From contig WFXA01000047.1 of assembly GCA_015490835.1 (NCBI GenBank), forward strand, positions 1 to 38,321: DNA of 38,321 nucleotides, in the 5' to 3' direction. The notes beneath the pieces are model-generated. The model was not told where the DNA came from and ran no database searches. It worked only from the letters and a program-made list of their open reading frames with translations. Below, in pieces: positions 1 through 8,145 of this stretch (position 1 is its first letter; the number at the start of each line of letters is the position of its first letter). This stretch comes from Flavobacteriaceae bacterium. GTDB taxonomy: Bacteria; Bacteroidota; Bacteroidia; Flavobacteriales; Flavobacteriaceae. Made by a program: the position numbers and the translations under genes.

Positions 1-149
1 ACCACTTCCCAAGGACGATAGCGAAGCGTATAACCCTTTGTTCCCAAATGGTTATGTGAACGAAATCGGGCTATTAAATTACTTGTATAACCTATGTAAA
101 TCTTCTTATAGGTGTCGGAATACAAAACATATGTAACAAATTCTTCCAT
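1..149 (-). CDS. GIY-YIG nuclease family protein, 5' part only (cut by window edge)
   Basis: Reading the minus strand from the ATG at 149 gives about 49 residues before the window ends. They contain the GIY-YIG hallmarks: YVLYS at residues 7-11 in the GIY position, then KKIYIGYTSN in the YIG position, followed by an Arg/His-rich helix (ARFRSHN) and the RPWEVV strand typical of small single-domain GIY-YIG (UPF0213/YhbQ-like) proteins of Flavobacteriia. Those proteins are usually 80-100 residues, so about half is missing. The catalytic Glu would lie beyond the edge. The start is unusual: the ATG sits three bases after the T-tract of the tRNA terminator, leaving no separate leader, so expression may come from read-through of the tRNA transcript. 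A plus-strand frame across the same bases is a shadow. Confidence 0.82.
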   Translation of the reverse strand, partial: MEEFVTYVLYSDTYKKIYIGYTSNLIARFRSHNHLGTKGYTLRYRPWEV

Positions 150-151
150 AC

Positions 152-180
152 AAAAAAAGAGAACCGTTTTGATTCTCTTT
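152..180 (-). terminator. Rho-independent terminator of the initiator tRNA
   Basis: On the minus strand AGAGAA and TTCTCT form a stem around a short A-rich loop, followed by seven T. It lies directly 3' of the tRNA and abuts the GIY-YIG start codon. Confidence 0.75.
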
Positions 181-187
181 CGCTTAG

Positions 188-260
<73 letters not shown>

Positions 261-318
261 ATATAGGATTGCAAAGATACAACGTAAAACCTACTTTATG
301 CAAGTATTTTTTAAAAAA

Positions 319-2247
319 TTATTGGAACTCTTCTATTTCTAGCGTAATCAACTCCCAATCATTTAGTAAGACTTCTAATTCATTTTTCTTTTTTTGGTAA
401 TTATCAAAAAAATTGGGCTGTGCAATGGTTTCTTCATAATTTATAGAAAGTTCAAAATCTATTTCTTTTAATTCTTTTTCAAACTTAGCTATAGATGCTT
501 CAATTTTACTCAGTTTATTTTTAAGTGATTTTATTTTTTTTCGATTTTGATAAGCTGCTTTATTCGAAAGTGGATTTAATTCTGAACGAATTTTATTTTC
601 TTCCTTTTTAATTGTTCTTTTTTCGGCTTCCCTCATATTCTGCAAATTACGCTGTTCTAAAAAGAAATCGATATCACCTAAATATTCTTTTATTTTATGG
701 TCTTTAAACTCATAAACTGTACTGCTAAGTCCTTGTAAAAAATCTCTATCATGCGATACTAACAATAATGTGCCTTCGTACTTTTGTAAAGCGTCTTTTA
801 ATACATTTTTAGATTTTATATCCAGATGATTGGTAGGTTCATCCATTACCAACACATTTATGGGTTGCAGTAACAGTTTTGCTAATGCCAATCTGTTACG
901 CTCACCACCCGAAAGTACACGCACATATTTATCTACATCATCTCCCCGAAATAGAAATGCTCCTAAAATATCGCGTACTTTACTTCGGTTTTTTTCGTTA
1001 GCGGCATCTATCATTGTATCGAGTACCGTTTTATTTCCGTTTAGATAATCGGCTTGGTTTTGTGCAAAATAGCCTATTTGTACGTTGTGTCCCAATTTTA
1101 AATGCCCTTTAAAGTCAATTTCCCCAACAATGCATTTCGCTAACGTGGTTTTTCCTTGTCCGTTTTGCCCAACAAAAGCAATTTTACTACCTCTATCTAC
1201 TCGTAGGTGTACATTTTTTAAAACCTGTTTGTCGCCGTAATTTTTTTCTAAATTTTCAATTTCAATTACTACTTTTCCCGGTATTTGAGATACGGGAAAA
1301 GCAATATTCATCACGCAATTATCGTCTTCGTCGACTTCTATTCTGTCTATCTTATCTAATTTTTTTATTAGCGATTGCGCCATTGTGGCTTTAGTGGCTT
1401 TTGCTCTAAATTTTTCTATTAGTTTTTCGGTGTGGGCAATTTGTTTTTGCTGGTTTTTTTGTGCTGCTAATTGTTGTTCGCGAATCTCATTTCTTAACAA
1501 AAGATATTGGCTGTAGGGTTTGTTGTAATCGTAAATTTTTCCGAGAGAAATTTCAATAGTTCGATTGGTAATGGTATCTAAAAACATTTTATCATGAGAA
1601 ACCACCATTATGGCACCGGAATAATTTTTTAAAAATTCTTCCAGCCAAAGAATAGATTCAATATCCAGATGATTGGTAGGCTCATCTAAAAGCAAAATGT
1701 CGTTGTCTTGAAGCAGTAGTTTTGCCAGTTCTATTCGCATACGCCAACCTCCCGAAAATGTTTCGGTGGATTTATTAAAATCTTCTCGCTGAAACCCAAG
1801 CCCTTGCAGAATTCGTTCAGTATTTCCTTTGTAATTGTAGCCTCCATGAATTTCGTATTGGTGCTGAACGTCGTTTACCGCAATCATTAAATCGTGGTAA
1901 GCTTTGCTTTCATAATCGGTACGGGTGGCAAGTTGGGTATTTATTTCTTCCAATTGCTTTTCGAGTTTTTTAATTTCTGAAAAGGCTTGGTAGGCTTCTT
2001 CTAACACGGTTCGTCCCTTAACAAAATCGATATCTTGTTTTAAAAATCCTATTGAGACTTTTTTATCGGAAGCTATTTGCCCTGTATCGTATTCTTGCTC
2101 TCCTGCAATAATTTTTAAAAGAGTCGATTTTCCTGCACCGTTTTTGCCAATTAAACCCACTCTATCACCAGGTTTTAATTGAAAGGTAATTCCTGAAAAT
2201 AAATCATCGCCTTGAAATGAAACAGTAAGATTATGAATATTGAGCAT
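319..2247 (-). CDS. ABC-F family ATPase (ribosome-associated type)
   Basis: The 642-residue protein has two ABC ATPase cassettes and no membrane segments, the layout of the ABC-F family, cytosolic proteins that act on the ribosome (EttA, Uup, YheS, YdiF types). Cassette 1 has Walker A GKNGAGKST (about residues 34-42), signature FSGGWRMRIELA and Walker B/D-loop LLLDEPTNHLD. Cassette 2 has GQNGQGKTT, LSGGERNRLALA and VLVMDEPTNHLD. Between them is a charged helical linker rich in K, Q and A (about residues 240-310), the P-site tRNA-interaction motif region. The C-terminal 110 residues are a Lys/Glu coiled coil like the Uup/YheS tail. I cannot tell which ABC-F subgroup it is, so no symbol is given. 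It follows the FAD oxidoreductase by 27 bp and may also have its own promoter. Confidence 0.93.
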   Translation of the reverse strand: MLNIHNLTVSFQGDDLFSGITFQLKPGDRVGLIGKNGAGKSTLLKIIAGEQEYDTGQIASDKKVSIGFLKQDIDFVKGRTVLEEAYQAFSEIKKLEKQLEEINTQLATRTDYESKAYHDLMIAVNDVQHQYEIHGGYNYKGNTERILQGLGFQREDFNKSTETFSGGWRMRIELAKLLLQDNDILLLDEPTNHLDIESILWLEEFLKNYSGAIMVVSHDKMFLDTITNRTIEISLGKIYDYNKPYSQYLLLRNEIREQQLAAQKNQQKQIAHTEKLIEKFRAKATKATMAQSLIKKLDKIDRIEVDEDDNCVMNIAFPVSQIPGKVVIEIENLEKNYGDKQVLKNVHLRVDRGSKIAFVGQNGQGKTTLAKCIVGEIDFKGHLKLGHNVQIGYFAQNQADYLNGNKTVLDTMIDAANEKNRSKVRDILGAFLFRGDDVDKYVRVLSGGERNRLALAKLLLQPINVLVMDEPTNHLDIKSKNVLKDALQKYEGTLLLVSHDRDFLQGLSSTVYEFKDHKIKEYLGDIDFFLEQRNLQNMREAEKRTIKKEENKIRSELNPLSNKAAYQNRKKIKSLKNKLSKIEASIAKFEKELKEIDFELSINYEETIAQPNFFDNYQKKKNELEVLLNDWELITLEIEEFQ

Positions 2248-2261
2248 TGTTAAACTTTCGG

Positions 2262-2269
2262 CAAATATA
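2262..2269 (-). promoter_or_regulatory. Candidate -7 element for the ABC-F gene
   Basis: Minus-strand TATATTTG matches the Bacteroidota -7 consensus TAnnTTTG and lies 14 bases upstream of the ABC-F start. No convincing TTG lies at the -33 distance, so this is weak. Confidence 0.33.
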
Positions 2270-2274
2270 ACATT

Positions 2275-3321
2275 TTAGCAACGTCTTTTTATATCTATTT
2301 CTTTTTCTAAGGGTATCTTATTTTCGATATAATCAAATAGTTTTTGAGCCAATGTAGGAGCAGACATGATACCGCGTGTACCCAAACCGGTAAAGAAAAA
2401 AATATTAGTTTGTTTGGGTAAATTACCCAATAAAGGACGTCTATCGAGTGTGGTTGGGCGCATTCCGGCTACTTGATCGACTAATGTAAAATGGCAAGTG
2501 ATACTTTTTTTTAACTTTAATAGTAGCGTTTCTCTTGCACTCTGTGTGGGATTAAATGTAACATCTTCTCGATTATAGGTAGCTCCAATTTTATATTTGT
2601 CGTCACCAAACGGAACGATAAATATCGATGTTTTTATAAGAGCTTCTAACTTTAAATCGGGCGCTTTTATTACAAGAAACTCTCCTTTATTCGGGATAAT
2701 AAGTTTTTTTTTAAAAAAGAGATTGTTACGAGCAGAAAAACCTTCGGCAAAAACAATGTGCTTTGCTTGAATATCTTTATAAAGTATCCTATTATTCGAT
2801 TTTTTTAATAAACGATGCTTAAATTTTTCGGGTAGAAGTTTCTTGTTATTAATAAGAAATTTTTGGTAGCTATTCAATAAATTATTGGTAGAAACGACTC
2901 CCGAAAAATTCACTTTTCCCATCCCGAACGGTGCATTAATACAAGGATTGGTATTGTTAATAATTTCAGGATGCAGAAAAGTAGATAGTTCATTTTTATC
3001 GCTTGCTACCATCCAATTATTTTGTTCTTCAAAAGAGGTAAACAGCCTAAACATTGGTAGTTGTTTAAAAAATGAGGTATCGAGTTTTTTTTCTAAATTT
3101 TTATAAAAAACAACTGCTCTTTGCGTATGAATTTTTGCATTCCAGACAGGCGTAAATCTTTTTAAAACCATAGGATTTATAATTCCCGCAGAAACTCGTG
3201 TAGCAGAACAAAAGGGTTCGTCGATTACTACAAATGTTTTGTTATTCTTTTCTGCTATTTCACAAAAGCTTAATCCAGCAATTCCTAATCCTACAATAAT
3301 ATAATCTACCGATTTATTCAT
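2275..3321 (-). CDS. FAD-dependent oxidoreductase (DAO family)
   Basis: A 348-residue protein opening with a Rossmann dinucleotide-binding motif, VGLGIAG (GxGxxG at residues 11-16), followed by a beta strand VVIDE. This is the layout of the D-amino-acid oxidase / glycine oxidase (DAO) superfamily. A second conserved block near the C-terminus (DQVAGMRPTTLDRRPLLG, then FFFTGLGTRGIMSAPTLA) resembles the FAD-binding C-terminal region of MnmC/ThiO-like proteins. No substrate can be assigned. Its ATG lies only about 12 bases after the gldN terminator T-tract, so it is either read through from the gld operon or driven from a promoter I cannot identify. It is followed closely by the ABC-F gene. Confidence 0.85.
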   Translation of the reverse strand: MNKSVDYIIVGLGIAGLSFCEIAEKNNKTFVVIDEPFCSATRVSAGIINPMVLKRFTPVWNAKIHTQRAVVFYKNLEKKLDTSFFKQLPMFRLFTSFEEQNNWMVASDKNELSTFLHPEIINNTNPCINAPFGMGKVNFSGVVSTNNLLNSYQKFLINNKKLLPEKFKHRLLKKSNNRILYKDIQAKHIVFAEGFSARNNLFFKKKLIIPNKGEFLVIKAPDLKLEALIKTSIFIVPFGDDKYKIGATYNREDVTFNPTQSARETLLLKLKKSITCHFTLVDQVAGMRPTTLDRRPLLGNLPKQTNIFFFTGLGTRGIMSAPTLAQKLFDYIENKIPLEKEIDIKRRC

Positions 3322-3332
3322 CGTACAAAAAT

Positions 3333-3364
3333 AAAAAACCCCGAGCGGTAAACTCGGGGTTTTT
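3333..3364 (-). terminator. Strong terminator after gldN
   Basis: Perfect 7-bp GC stem CCCCGAG / CTCGGGG (3339-3345 with 3353-3359), with an A-tract on one side and a T-tract on the other. It can work in both directions. It ends the gldKLMN transcript and lies just before the oxidoreductase start. Confidence 0.85.
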
Positions 3365-3385
3365 AAGTCTATTTTTTCGGAATAA

Positions 3386-4285
3386 TTAATAATTCCATAA
3401 ATCTATTTCTTTATTTCTAATGTACTCTTTAATGCGGTTAGACTCTAACAATTGCATTAAAGCATTATCATTTATATAGTCTTTAACTTGTCTGTCTCCC
3501 ATTACGTTATCTACTTTATAAATCACAGCATCAAATCGTCTAGAGTTTAGCAGGTTATCATACGAAATAGGCTGAGAGGTGTTTTTGCGGTTAAAAGCCA
3601 TTGCTTTATGCAAAACATCTCTTGCTCCCGGGAACCATACCCAAAAGAGCTCTACTTGCCCGTCTACGCCGTCGTCGGGGAAGGCTTTAGAACGTGCCTC
3701 GTTGGCTACGGGACATAATCCAAGCAACCTGTAACGTAAATCTCCTTGACGTTTATCGATATACCAGTATCCTCTTATTCTCCACTGTTCGATATCGCCT
3801 GCATCTAAGGCAAACTTTCTAATATATTGCTCATCTACTTTACCTTCGGCATTAAATTGCTCGATACCCAAATCGGTAGTATCGGTATAAACCAAAGAGG
3901 CTTCGATATCTTTTAATGTACGTTTTTCGGTAAAATACGAATCTGAATATACATCGGGTATATCGCCATTTCGAATACCACGTACTAAAACATCGTACAA
4001 CGAACGTCTGTCTGCTCCAATATTATTAGTATCTATTGGGTAATATAACGGAAAATTTACACGCTCATCAAGATCGATTATTTCCCAAGTAGACTTAGCC
4101 CACAAAACGTCTCTTTCGTCTACATATCCGTAGGGTAAGGGATTATCGTTATCGTAAGCAAGTTGATCTTTGGTCTTTTTGCCAATTTCTTCGGGAGTTT
4201 TTGCATTAAGAACATTTATTTGAGCTATTGCTCCAACAGACATTAATAATACTAAACAACTTAAAACAACATTCTTAAGGTTCAT
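3386..4285 (-). CDS. gldN: Gliding motility / T9SS protein GldN
   Basis: GldN (PorN) forms, with the lipoprotein GldK, the periplasmic ring attached to the outer membrane in the type IX secretion system, coupling the GldLM motor to the translocon. The 299-residue protein begins with a signal peptide (hydrophobic LSCLVLLMSVGAIA, cleavage near residue 21). The mature part has the family sequence DERDVLWAKSTWEIIDLDER and later GYWYIDKRQGDLRYRLLG. It is the last gene of gldK-L-M-N, 34 bp after gldM, and is followed by a strong terminator. Length and synteny are normal for Flavobacteriia. Confidence 0.96.
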   Translation of the reverse strand: MNLKNVVLSCLVLLMSVGAIAQINVLNAKTPEEIGKKTKDQLAYDNDNPLPYGYVDERDVLWAKSTWEIIDLDERVNFPLYYPIDTNNIGADRRSLYDVLVRGIRNGDIPDVYSDSYFTEKRTLKDIEASLVYTDTTDLGIEQFNAEGKVDEQYIRKFALDAGDIEQWRIRGYWYIDKRQGDLRYRLLGLCPVANEARSKAFPDDGVDGQVELFWVWFPGARDVLHKAMAFNRKNTSQPISYDNLLNSRRFDAVIYKVDNVMGDRQVKDYINDNALMQLLESNRIKEYIRNKEIDLWNY

Positions 4286-4319
4286 AAAATAGATTTTTTA
4301 TTAGTATTTCGGGCGTTTA

Positions 4320-5867
4320 TTAATTAGTTAACTCGATGCAAATAGGAGAAATTCTCTTTAATTTATAACCAGAGTTACTAGCTAATTTTGCGTTTATATC
4401 AAATATTTGAACAGTTTCACCTCTTTTAGCTCTACGCAATGCGGCTTTGGCTGCACTGTTTAATTTACTGCCACTAACTTTAATAGTTGGTTGTCCGGGT
4501 ACTTTAAAACTAAATCCTGTAACACGCAAGCTTAAATCAAAATCGAAATCGGGTAAGGCTGCACCTACACTTGAAATTTCTAAACCTTGACGCTGCATAC
4601 GCACACAACCTCCGTTACCATCTTCACCACGAATGGTTCCGGTTGGTCTTGGTATGTCTTTAACACGGAATGTTTTACTATCTGAAACAGTTTCGCCGGT
4701 AGGTAATTTACCACTAACTTTAATTGTTACTTCTCTACCTTTAATAGTAGTTACGTTCATATTATATTTTCCGGGTTTTCCTGCAGAATTTAATCCGGGA
4801 GCTGTTGCTGATACAGCGGGTACTCCGGGAATAGAAATAGTCATTGGATTTACGACTCCGCGGTACACTACATTCATTTTATCTGCTGAAATTACAGCAG
4901 AATTAGGTCTTGGAATTACCACGTAAGAACTTTCGATAGGAATTTTTACAATGCTGTCTCCTTCTTTAAATTGAAGTTCTCCCTTGATATCTTTTTCGCC
5001 TACATTTCCTGCCGGAAAATCCAGCATTACTTGTCCGCCTTCGATGGTTGAAATTTCTTTGCCATTCACAAGCACTTTCTCAAATGTAAGAGAGTTATCA
5101 AATTTTCCTAAAACCACTTTACCTTTAAAATTTTCACCCGAGAAGAAAGCCGTTTTGGTTGGAACAACAATTGCTTGAAATTTTGTCATTGATAATTGAC
5201 TGGCTTGTTCTCCGGCAAGCATTTTAGACAATAACTCACTTTGGGTAGTTTTAAGGTCTGCCTGCATTTGAGTAAGTTTGGTTTTGGAAGCAATTAAGGG
5301 GAAACCTTCAAACTGGTATTTTAACCATTTAATCTTTTTACCATCTCTGTTGGGAACAGGGCTTGTAGAAAAGTTTTCATTAATAGCTTTACTAATATCC
5401 GGATAAGAATCACCAAGTATTTGATTCATTTTGGTTCTATATCCATCTATCTTATCTAAAAACTCTTGTCCCTTTTTTGTATATTTATCTCCTTTAAAAA
5501 ATAGTTGATCCAAAAAATCAGATTTGTCTTGTACTTCATAATCTGTTGGGTCTTTAACGGTTTTCATCATATCGTCTTTGAGCGTTTGTATAAAAGAACT
5601 TAACTCATTAGAAGCTATATTAACCTGATTGGCTTTTTCTAATAAGGGTTGATATACTTTGGGTTGCTCGGTTACTTTTTTTGCCAATCCTTCCATAAAG
5701 CTGGCATTGCGTTCTGCTGTTGCCAAAGTAGCTTTATCTAATTTTTTTTCCAATAAGCCAAAAGCAGATAGTACTTCTTTTGACATATTTAAAGCCAGCA
5801 TTGCAATAAAAACCAAATACATTAGGTTAATCATCTTCTGCCTTGGGGATAGTTTTCCACTTGCCAT
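4320..5867 (-). CDS. gldM: Gliding motility / T9SS motor protein GldM
   Basis: GldM (PorM) is the periplasmic shaft of the T9SS motor. It has a single N-terminal membrane helix that packs inside the GldL pentamer and a long periplasmic dimer reaching the GldKN ring. In this 515-residue protein the helix is at about residues 12-30 (INLMYLVFIAMLALN). A mostly helical D1-like region follows to about residue 220, then beta-rich Ig-like domains with segments such as VVIPRPNSAVISADKMNVVY and PGVPAVSATAPGLNS. It lies between gldL and gldN (52 and 34 bp gaps), in the standard order. Confidence 0.96.
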   Translation of the reverse strand: MASGKLSPRQKMINLMYLVFIAMLALNMSKEVLSAFGLLEKKLDKATLATAERNASFMEGLAKKVTEQPKVYQPLLEKANQVNIASNELSSFIQTLKDDMMKTVKDPTDYEVQDKSDFLDQLFFKGDKYTKKGQEFLDKIDGYRTKMNQILGDSYPDISKAINENFSTSPVPNRDGKKIKWLKYQFEGFPLIASKTKLTQMQADLKTTQSELLSKMLAGEQASQLSMTKFQAIVVPTKTAFFSGENFKGKVVLGKFDNSLTFEKVLVNGKEISTIEGGQVMLDFPAGNVGEKDIKGELQFKEGDSIVKIPIESSYVVIPRPNSAVISADKMNVVYRGVVNPMTISIPGVPAVSATAPGLNSAGKPGKYNMNVTTIKGREVTIKVSGKLPTGETVSDSKTFRVKDIPRPTGTIRGEDGNGGCVRMQRQGLEISSVGAALPDFDFDLSLRVTGFSFKVPGQPTIKVSGSKLNSAAKAALRRAKRGETVQIFDINAKLASNSGYKLKRISPICIELTN

Positions 5868-5919
5868 TTTTTTCTTTGTTTTTAAGAATTAATAATTTAG
5901 TTACAATTGAAAACTATGT

Positions 5920-6582
5920 TTAGTTTTTTCCTCCCATTGCAGAAAGCATTCCACCATATACTCCGTTCAATGACGATAGGTTACTTGCCAAGTGCTCCAT
6001 TTGTTGTTTTAATTGTGAAGCATTTTCTGCTACTTGCGCTTGAATTTCTGCTTGACGGCTCGAAGATTCTACTTGAACTTTATATAAGCTATTTAACGAT
6101 TCCATTTGTGCTGCTGCAAGTGCTAATTCTTCGCTGTATTTGTTAGTTGCACTTATAGCTTCAGCGGTAGGAACAATTCCTTTAGTAGCCTCTTTAAAAG
6201 AACCGATACTTTCACTTAAACTAGTGAATAACCCGGAGTCAATTTTAGCTTCTTTAAGCATTTCGTCTAATTTTTTAGATAATATACCCTCAGCATCTTT
6301 TGGTTGGTCTTTTTTACCACCATTAGATTGTCCTCCTGCCAATTCAGGGTATACTAATGACCAATCTAAATCATCATCTACAGGTTCAAATGCAGAAATT
6401 GCAAAGATGATTGCTTCGGTAATAAGTCCAATAGCTAATAGTGTACCACCGTTTAATTTTAAATCGCCACCTAGTGGTATTTCCCAGTGAAGGATTTTAA
6501 AAAGTGCTCCAAGAATTACAATAGAAGCTCCGAGCCCGTAGGCCATATTAAAAAGTTTTTTTGAAGATCTTGATTGTGCCAT
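5920..6582 (-). CDS. gldL: Gliding motility / T9SS motor protein GldL
   Basis: GldL (PorL) is the inner-membrane pentamer that, with GldM, converts proton motive force into rotation for T9SS and gliding. The 220-residue protein has two N-terminal membrane helices (about residues 12-31 and 46-64) joined by the conserved loop LHWEIPLGGDLKL. A buried Glu lies in helix 2 (GLITEAIIF, residue 56), the position known to be essential for energy coupling in this family. The cytoplasmic remainder is a low-complexity, mostly helical tail. It is the second gene of the gldKLMN operon. Confidence 0.96.
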   Translation of the reverse strand: MAQSRSSKKLFNMAYGLGASIVILGALFKILHWEIPLGGDLKLNGGTLLAIGLITEAIIFAISAFEPVDDDLDWSLVYPELAGGQSNGGKKDQPKDAEGILSKKLDEMLKEAKIDSGLFTSLSESIGSFKEATKGIVPTAEAISATNKYSEELALAAAQMESLNSLYKVQVESSSRQAEIQAQVAENASQLKQQMEHLASNLSSLNGVYGGMLSAMGGKN

Positions 6583-6650
6583 AATACAATAATTTTTAGT
6601 TTAAGTTAAGTTACGGTTAAATTTTTATTTATAATTTGAGATTTGTTTTC

Positions 6651-8033
6651 TTATCTGGCATCGCCAAAGTTTTGGTTCAATACCACGTCTGTGCCCATAT
6701 AATCTTGCACGGTTCTAAAACCGATGTAGCTTCTTGCGGAATCTGCATACTCATAATCACGAGTACTTACTTGAAGAAAATATCCTACATCTTTCCAAGA
6801 ACCTCCTCGAATAACTTTCCGAAGGTTATTAGGATCGTTTACACTTGGATTCATAGTTGAAGAAAACTCATATGAAGTTGGTGCATAGGAAGATGCCACC
6901 CATTCAGAAACATTACCTGCCATATTGTACAATCCGTAATCGTTAGGCTCATAGGCATCTGCTTCTACGGTATACAATGCTTGATCGGCAGCATAGTCGC
7001 CTCGAAGGGGTTTAAAATTTGCCATAAAACATCCTCTATCGTTTTTGGCATAGGGACCTCCCCAAGGAAATGTAGCGGACTCCAGACCTCCTCTTGCAGC
7101 ATATTCCCACTCAGCTTCACCTGGTAGCCTAAACCGGTTTATCTGAGGTCGTTTTTTTGATTTTTGATAGGCGTTTTTGTATAGGGTTCTCCACGCACAA
7201 AATGCTTTTGCTTGTTTCCAATTTACACCTACAACAGGATAATCGCTGTAGGCTTCGTGCCAAAAATAGTCGTTATGCATAGGTTCGTTATACGAGTAGT
7301 TAAAATCTCTTATCCACACTGTGGTATCGGGATAGATAGGCAACTCTTCTGTTTTAATAAAATCTTTTCTTCTTTTTTTGCCTTTTGCTCTGGCGGCGGC
7401 TTCAATATCCATATAGGTGTATCTAAACTTTAGTTTAGAAACATCTATGGTGCGTTGTCCGTTATAAGCTTCTTCTGCAGGAATATAGAGCGAATCCATT
7501 ACTTCTGCATAATATTCATCCGGATATTCGGCTGTATCCCAAATTATATCTACATTCCGATTTATTTTTCTTCCGGCATATAAATCATCTCCAATACCAT
7601 AATAGTTATCATACATATATTGGTCATAAGGAGACATTTCTTCATTTTCTTGGTCTATAAATGCGAACTCCCCAATTCCGCCATCACCCGGGGTTTGCCC
7701 CACTTCATCGGCTAATATTGCTAATTTTTGACGAACGATAGAATCTCTTACCCAATTTGTAAATTGTCTGTACTCTGCGTTGGTTATTTCGGTTTCATCC
7801 ATATAGAAAGAACGCACAGTAACGGTTTTTGTTGGGGCATCATTAACAGCCACAAAATCGTCATCTGATTTTCCCATAATAAAGGAACCTCCCGGAATAA
7901 GGGTCATTCCGTAGGGTTTTTCCGGATGCCATTTTTTTCCTTTGGCTCCAACAAGTTCTCCGCGATCCGCAGATCTCCTATTACAACTTGATAAAACGGC
8001 AATAACTGCAACTAATGCAATAAGCTTTTTCAT
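6651..8033 (-). CDS. gldK: Gliding motility / T9SS lipoprotein GldK
   Basis: GldK is the outer-membrane lipoprotein that forms the T9SS ring with GldN. The 460-residue precursor has a lipoprotein signal with lipobox LSSC (lipidated Cys 17). The mature protein has a formylglycine-generating-enzyme (SUMF1) fold, visible as MTLIPGGSFIMGKSDDD, FYMDETEITNAEYRQF, FRLPGEAEWEYAARGG, YNMAGNVSEWVASS and VIRGGSWKD. In this family the fold is structural rather than catalytic. It is the first gene of the operon and has a candidate promoter about 36 bp upstream. Confidence 0.96.
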   Translation of the reverse strand: MKKLIALVAVIAVLSSCNRRSADRGELVGAKGKKWHPEKPYGMTLIPGGSFIMGKSDDDFVAVNDAPTKTVTVRSFYMDETEITNAEYRQFTNWVRDSIVRQKLAILADEVGQTPGDGGIGEFAFIDQENEEMSPYDQYMYDNYYGIGDDLYAGRKINRNVDIIWDTAEYPDEYYAEVMDSLYIPAEEAYNGQRTIDVSKLKFRYTYMDIEAAARAKGKKRRKDFIKTEELPIYPDTTVWIRDFNYSYNEPMHNDYFWHEAYSDYPVVGVNWKQAKAFCAWRTLYKNAYQKSKKRPQINRFRLPGEAEWEYAARGGLESATFPWGGPYAKNDRGCFMANFKPLRGDYAADQALYTVEADAYEPNDYGLYNMAGNVSEWVASSYAPTSYEFSSTMNPSVNDPNNLRKVIRGGSWKDVGYFLQVSTRDYEYADSARSYIGFRTVQDYMGTDVVLNQNFGDAR

Positions 8034-8068
8034 AGGTATTTAGGTTAAATTATATAGATTTAAGGGCG

Positions 8069-8099
8069 TAAACCTATCCATAAAATTTCAAAAAAACAA
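8069..8099 (-). promoter_or_regulatory. Candidate promoter of gldKLMN
   Basis: On the minus strand TTG (8099-8097), 20 bases, then TAGGTTTA, one mismatch from the Bacteroidota -7 consensus TAnnTTTG. The expected start would be about 27-30 bases upstream of the gldK ATG. Confidence 0.45.
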
Positions 8100-8145
8100 C
8101 TTTTTTTGAAAAAACCCTTAATCTTTATAATACTAGTTTAATTGG

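Noticed and set aside
2-136. Plus-strand open frame of 44 codons at the left edge
   Set aside because: It has no start and no recognisable sequence. The minus strand over the same bases encodes a clear GIY-YIG domain.
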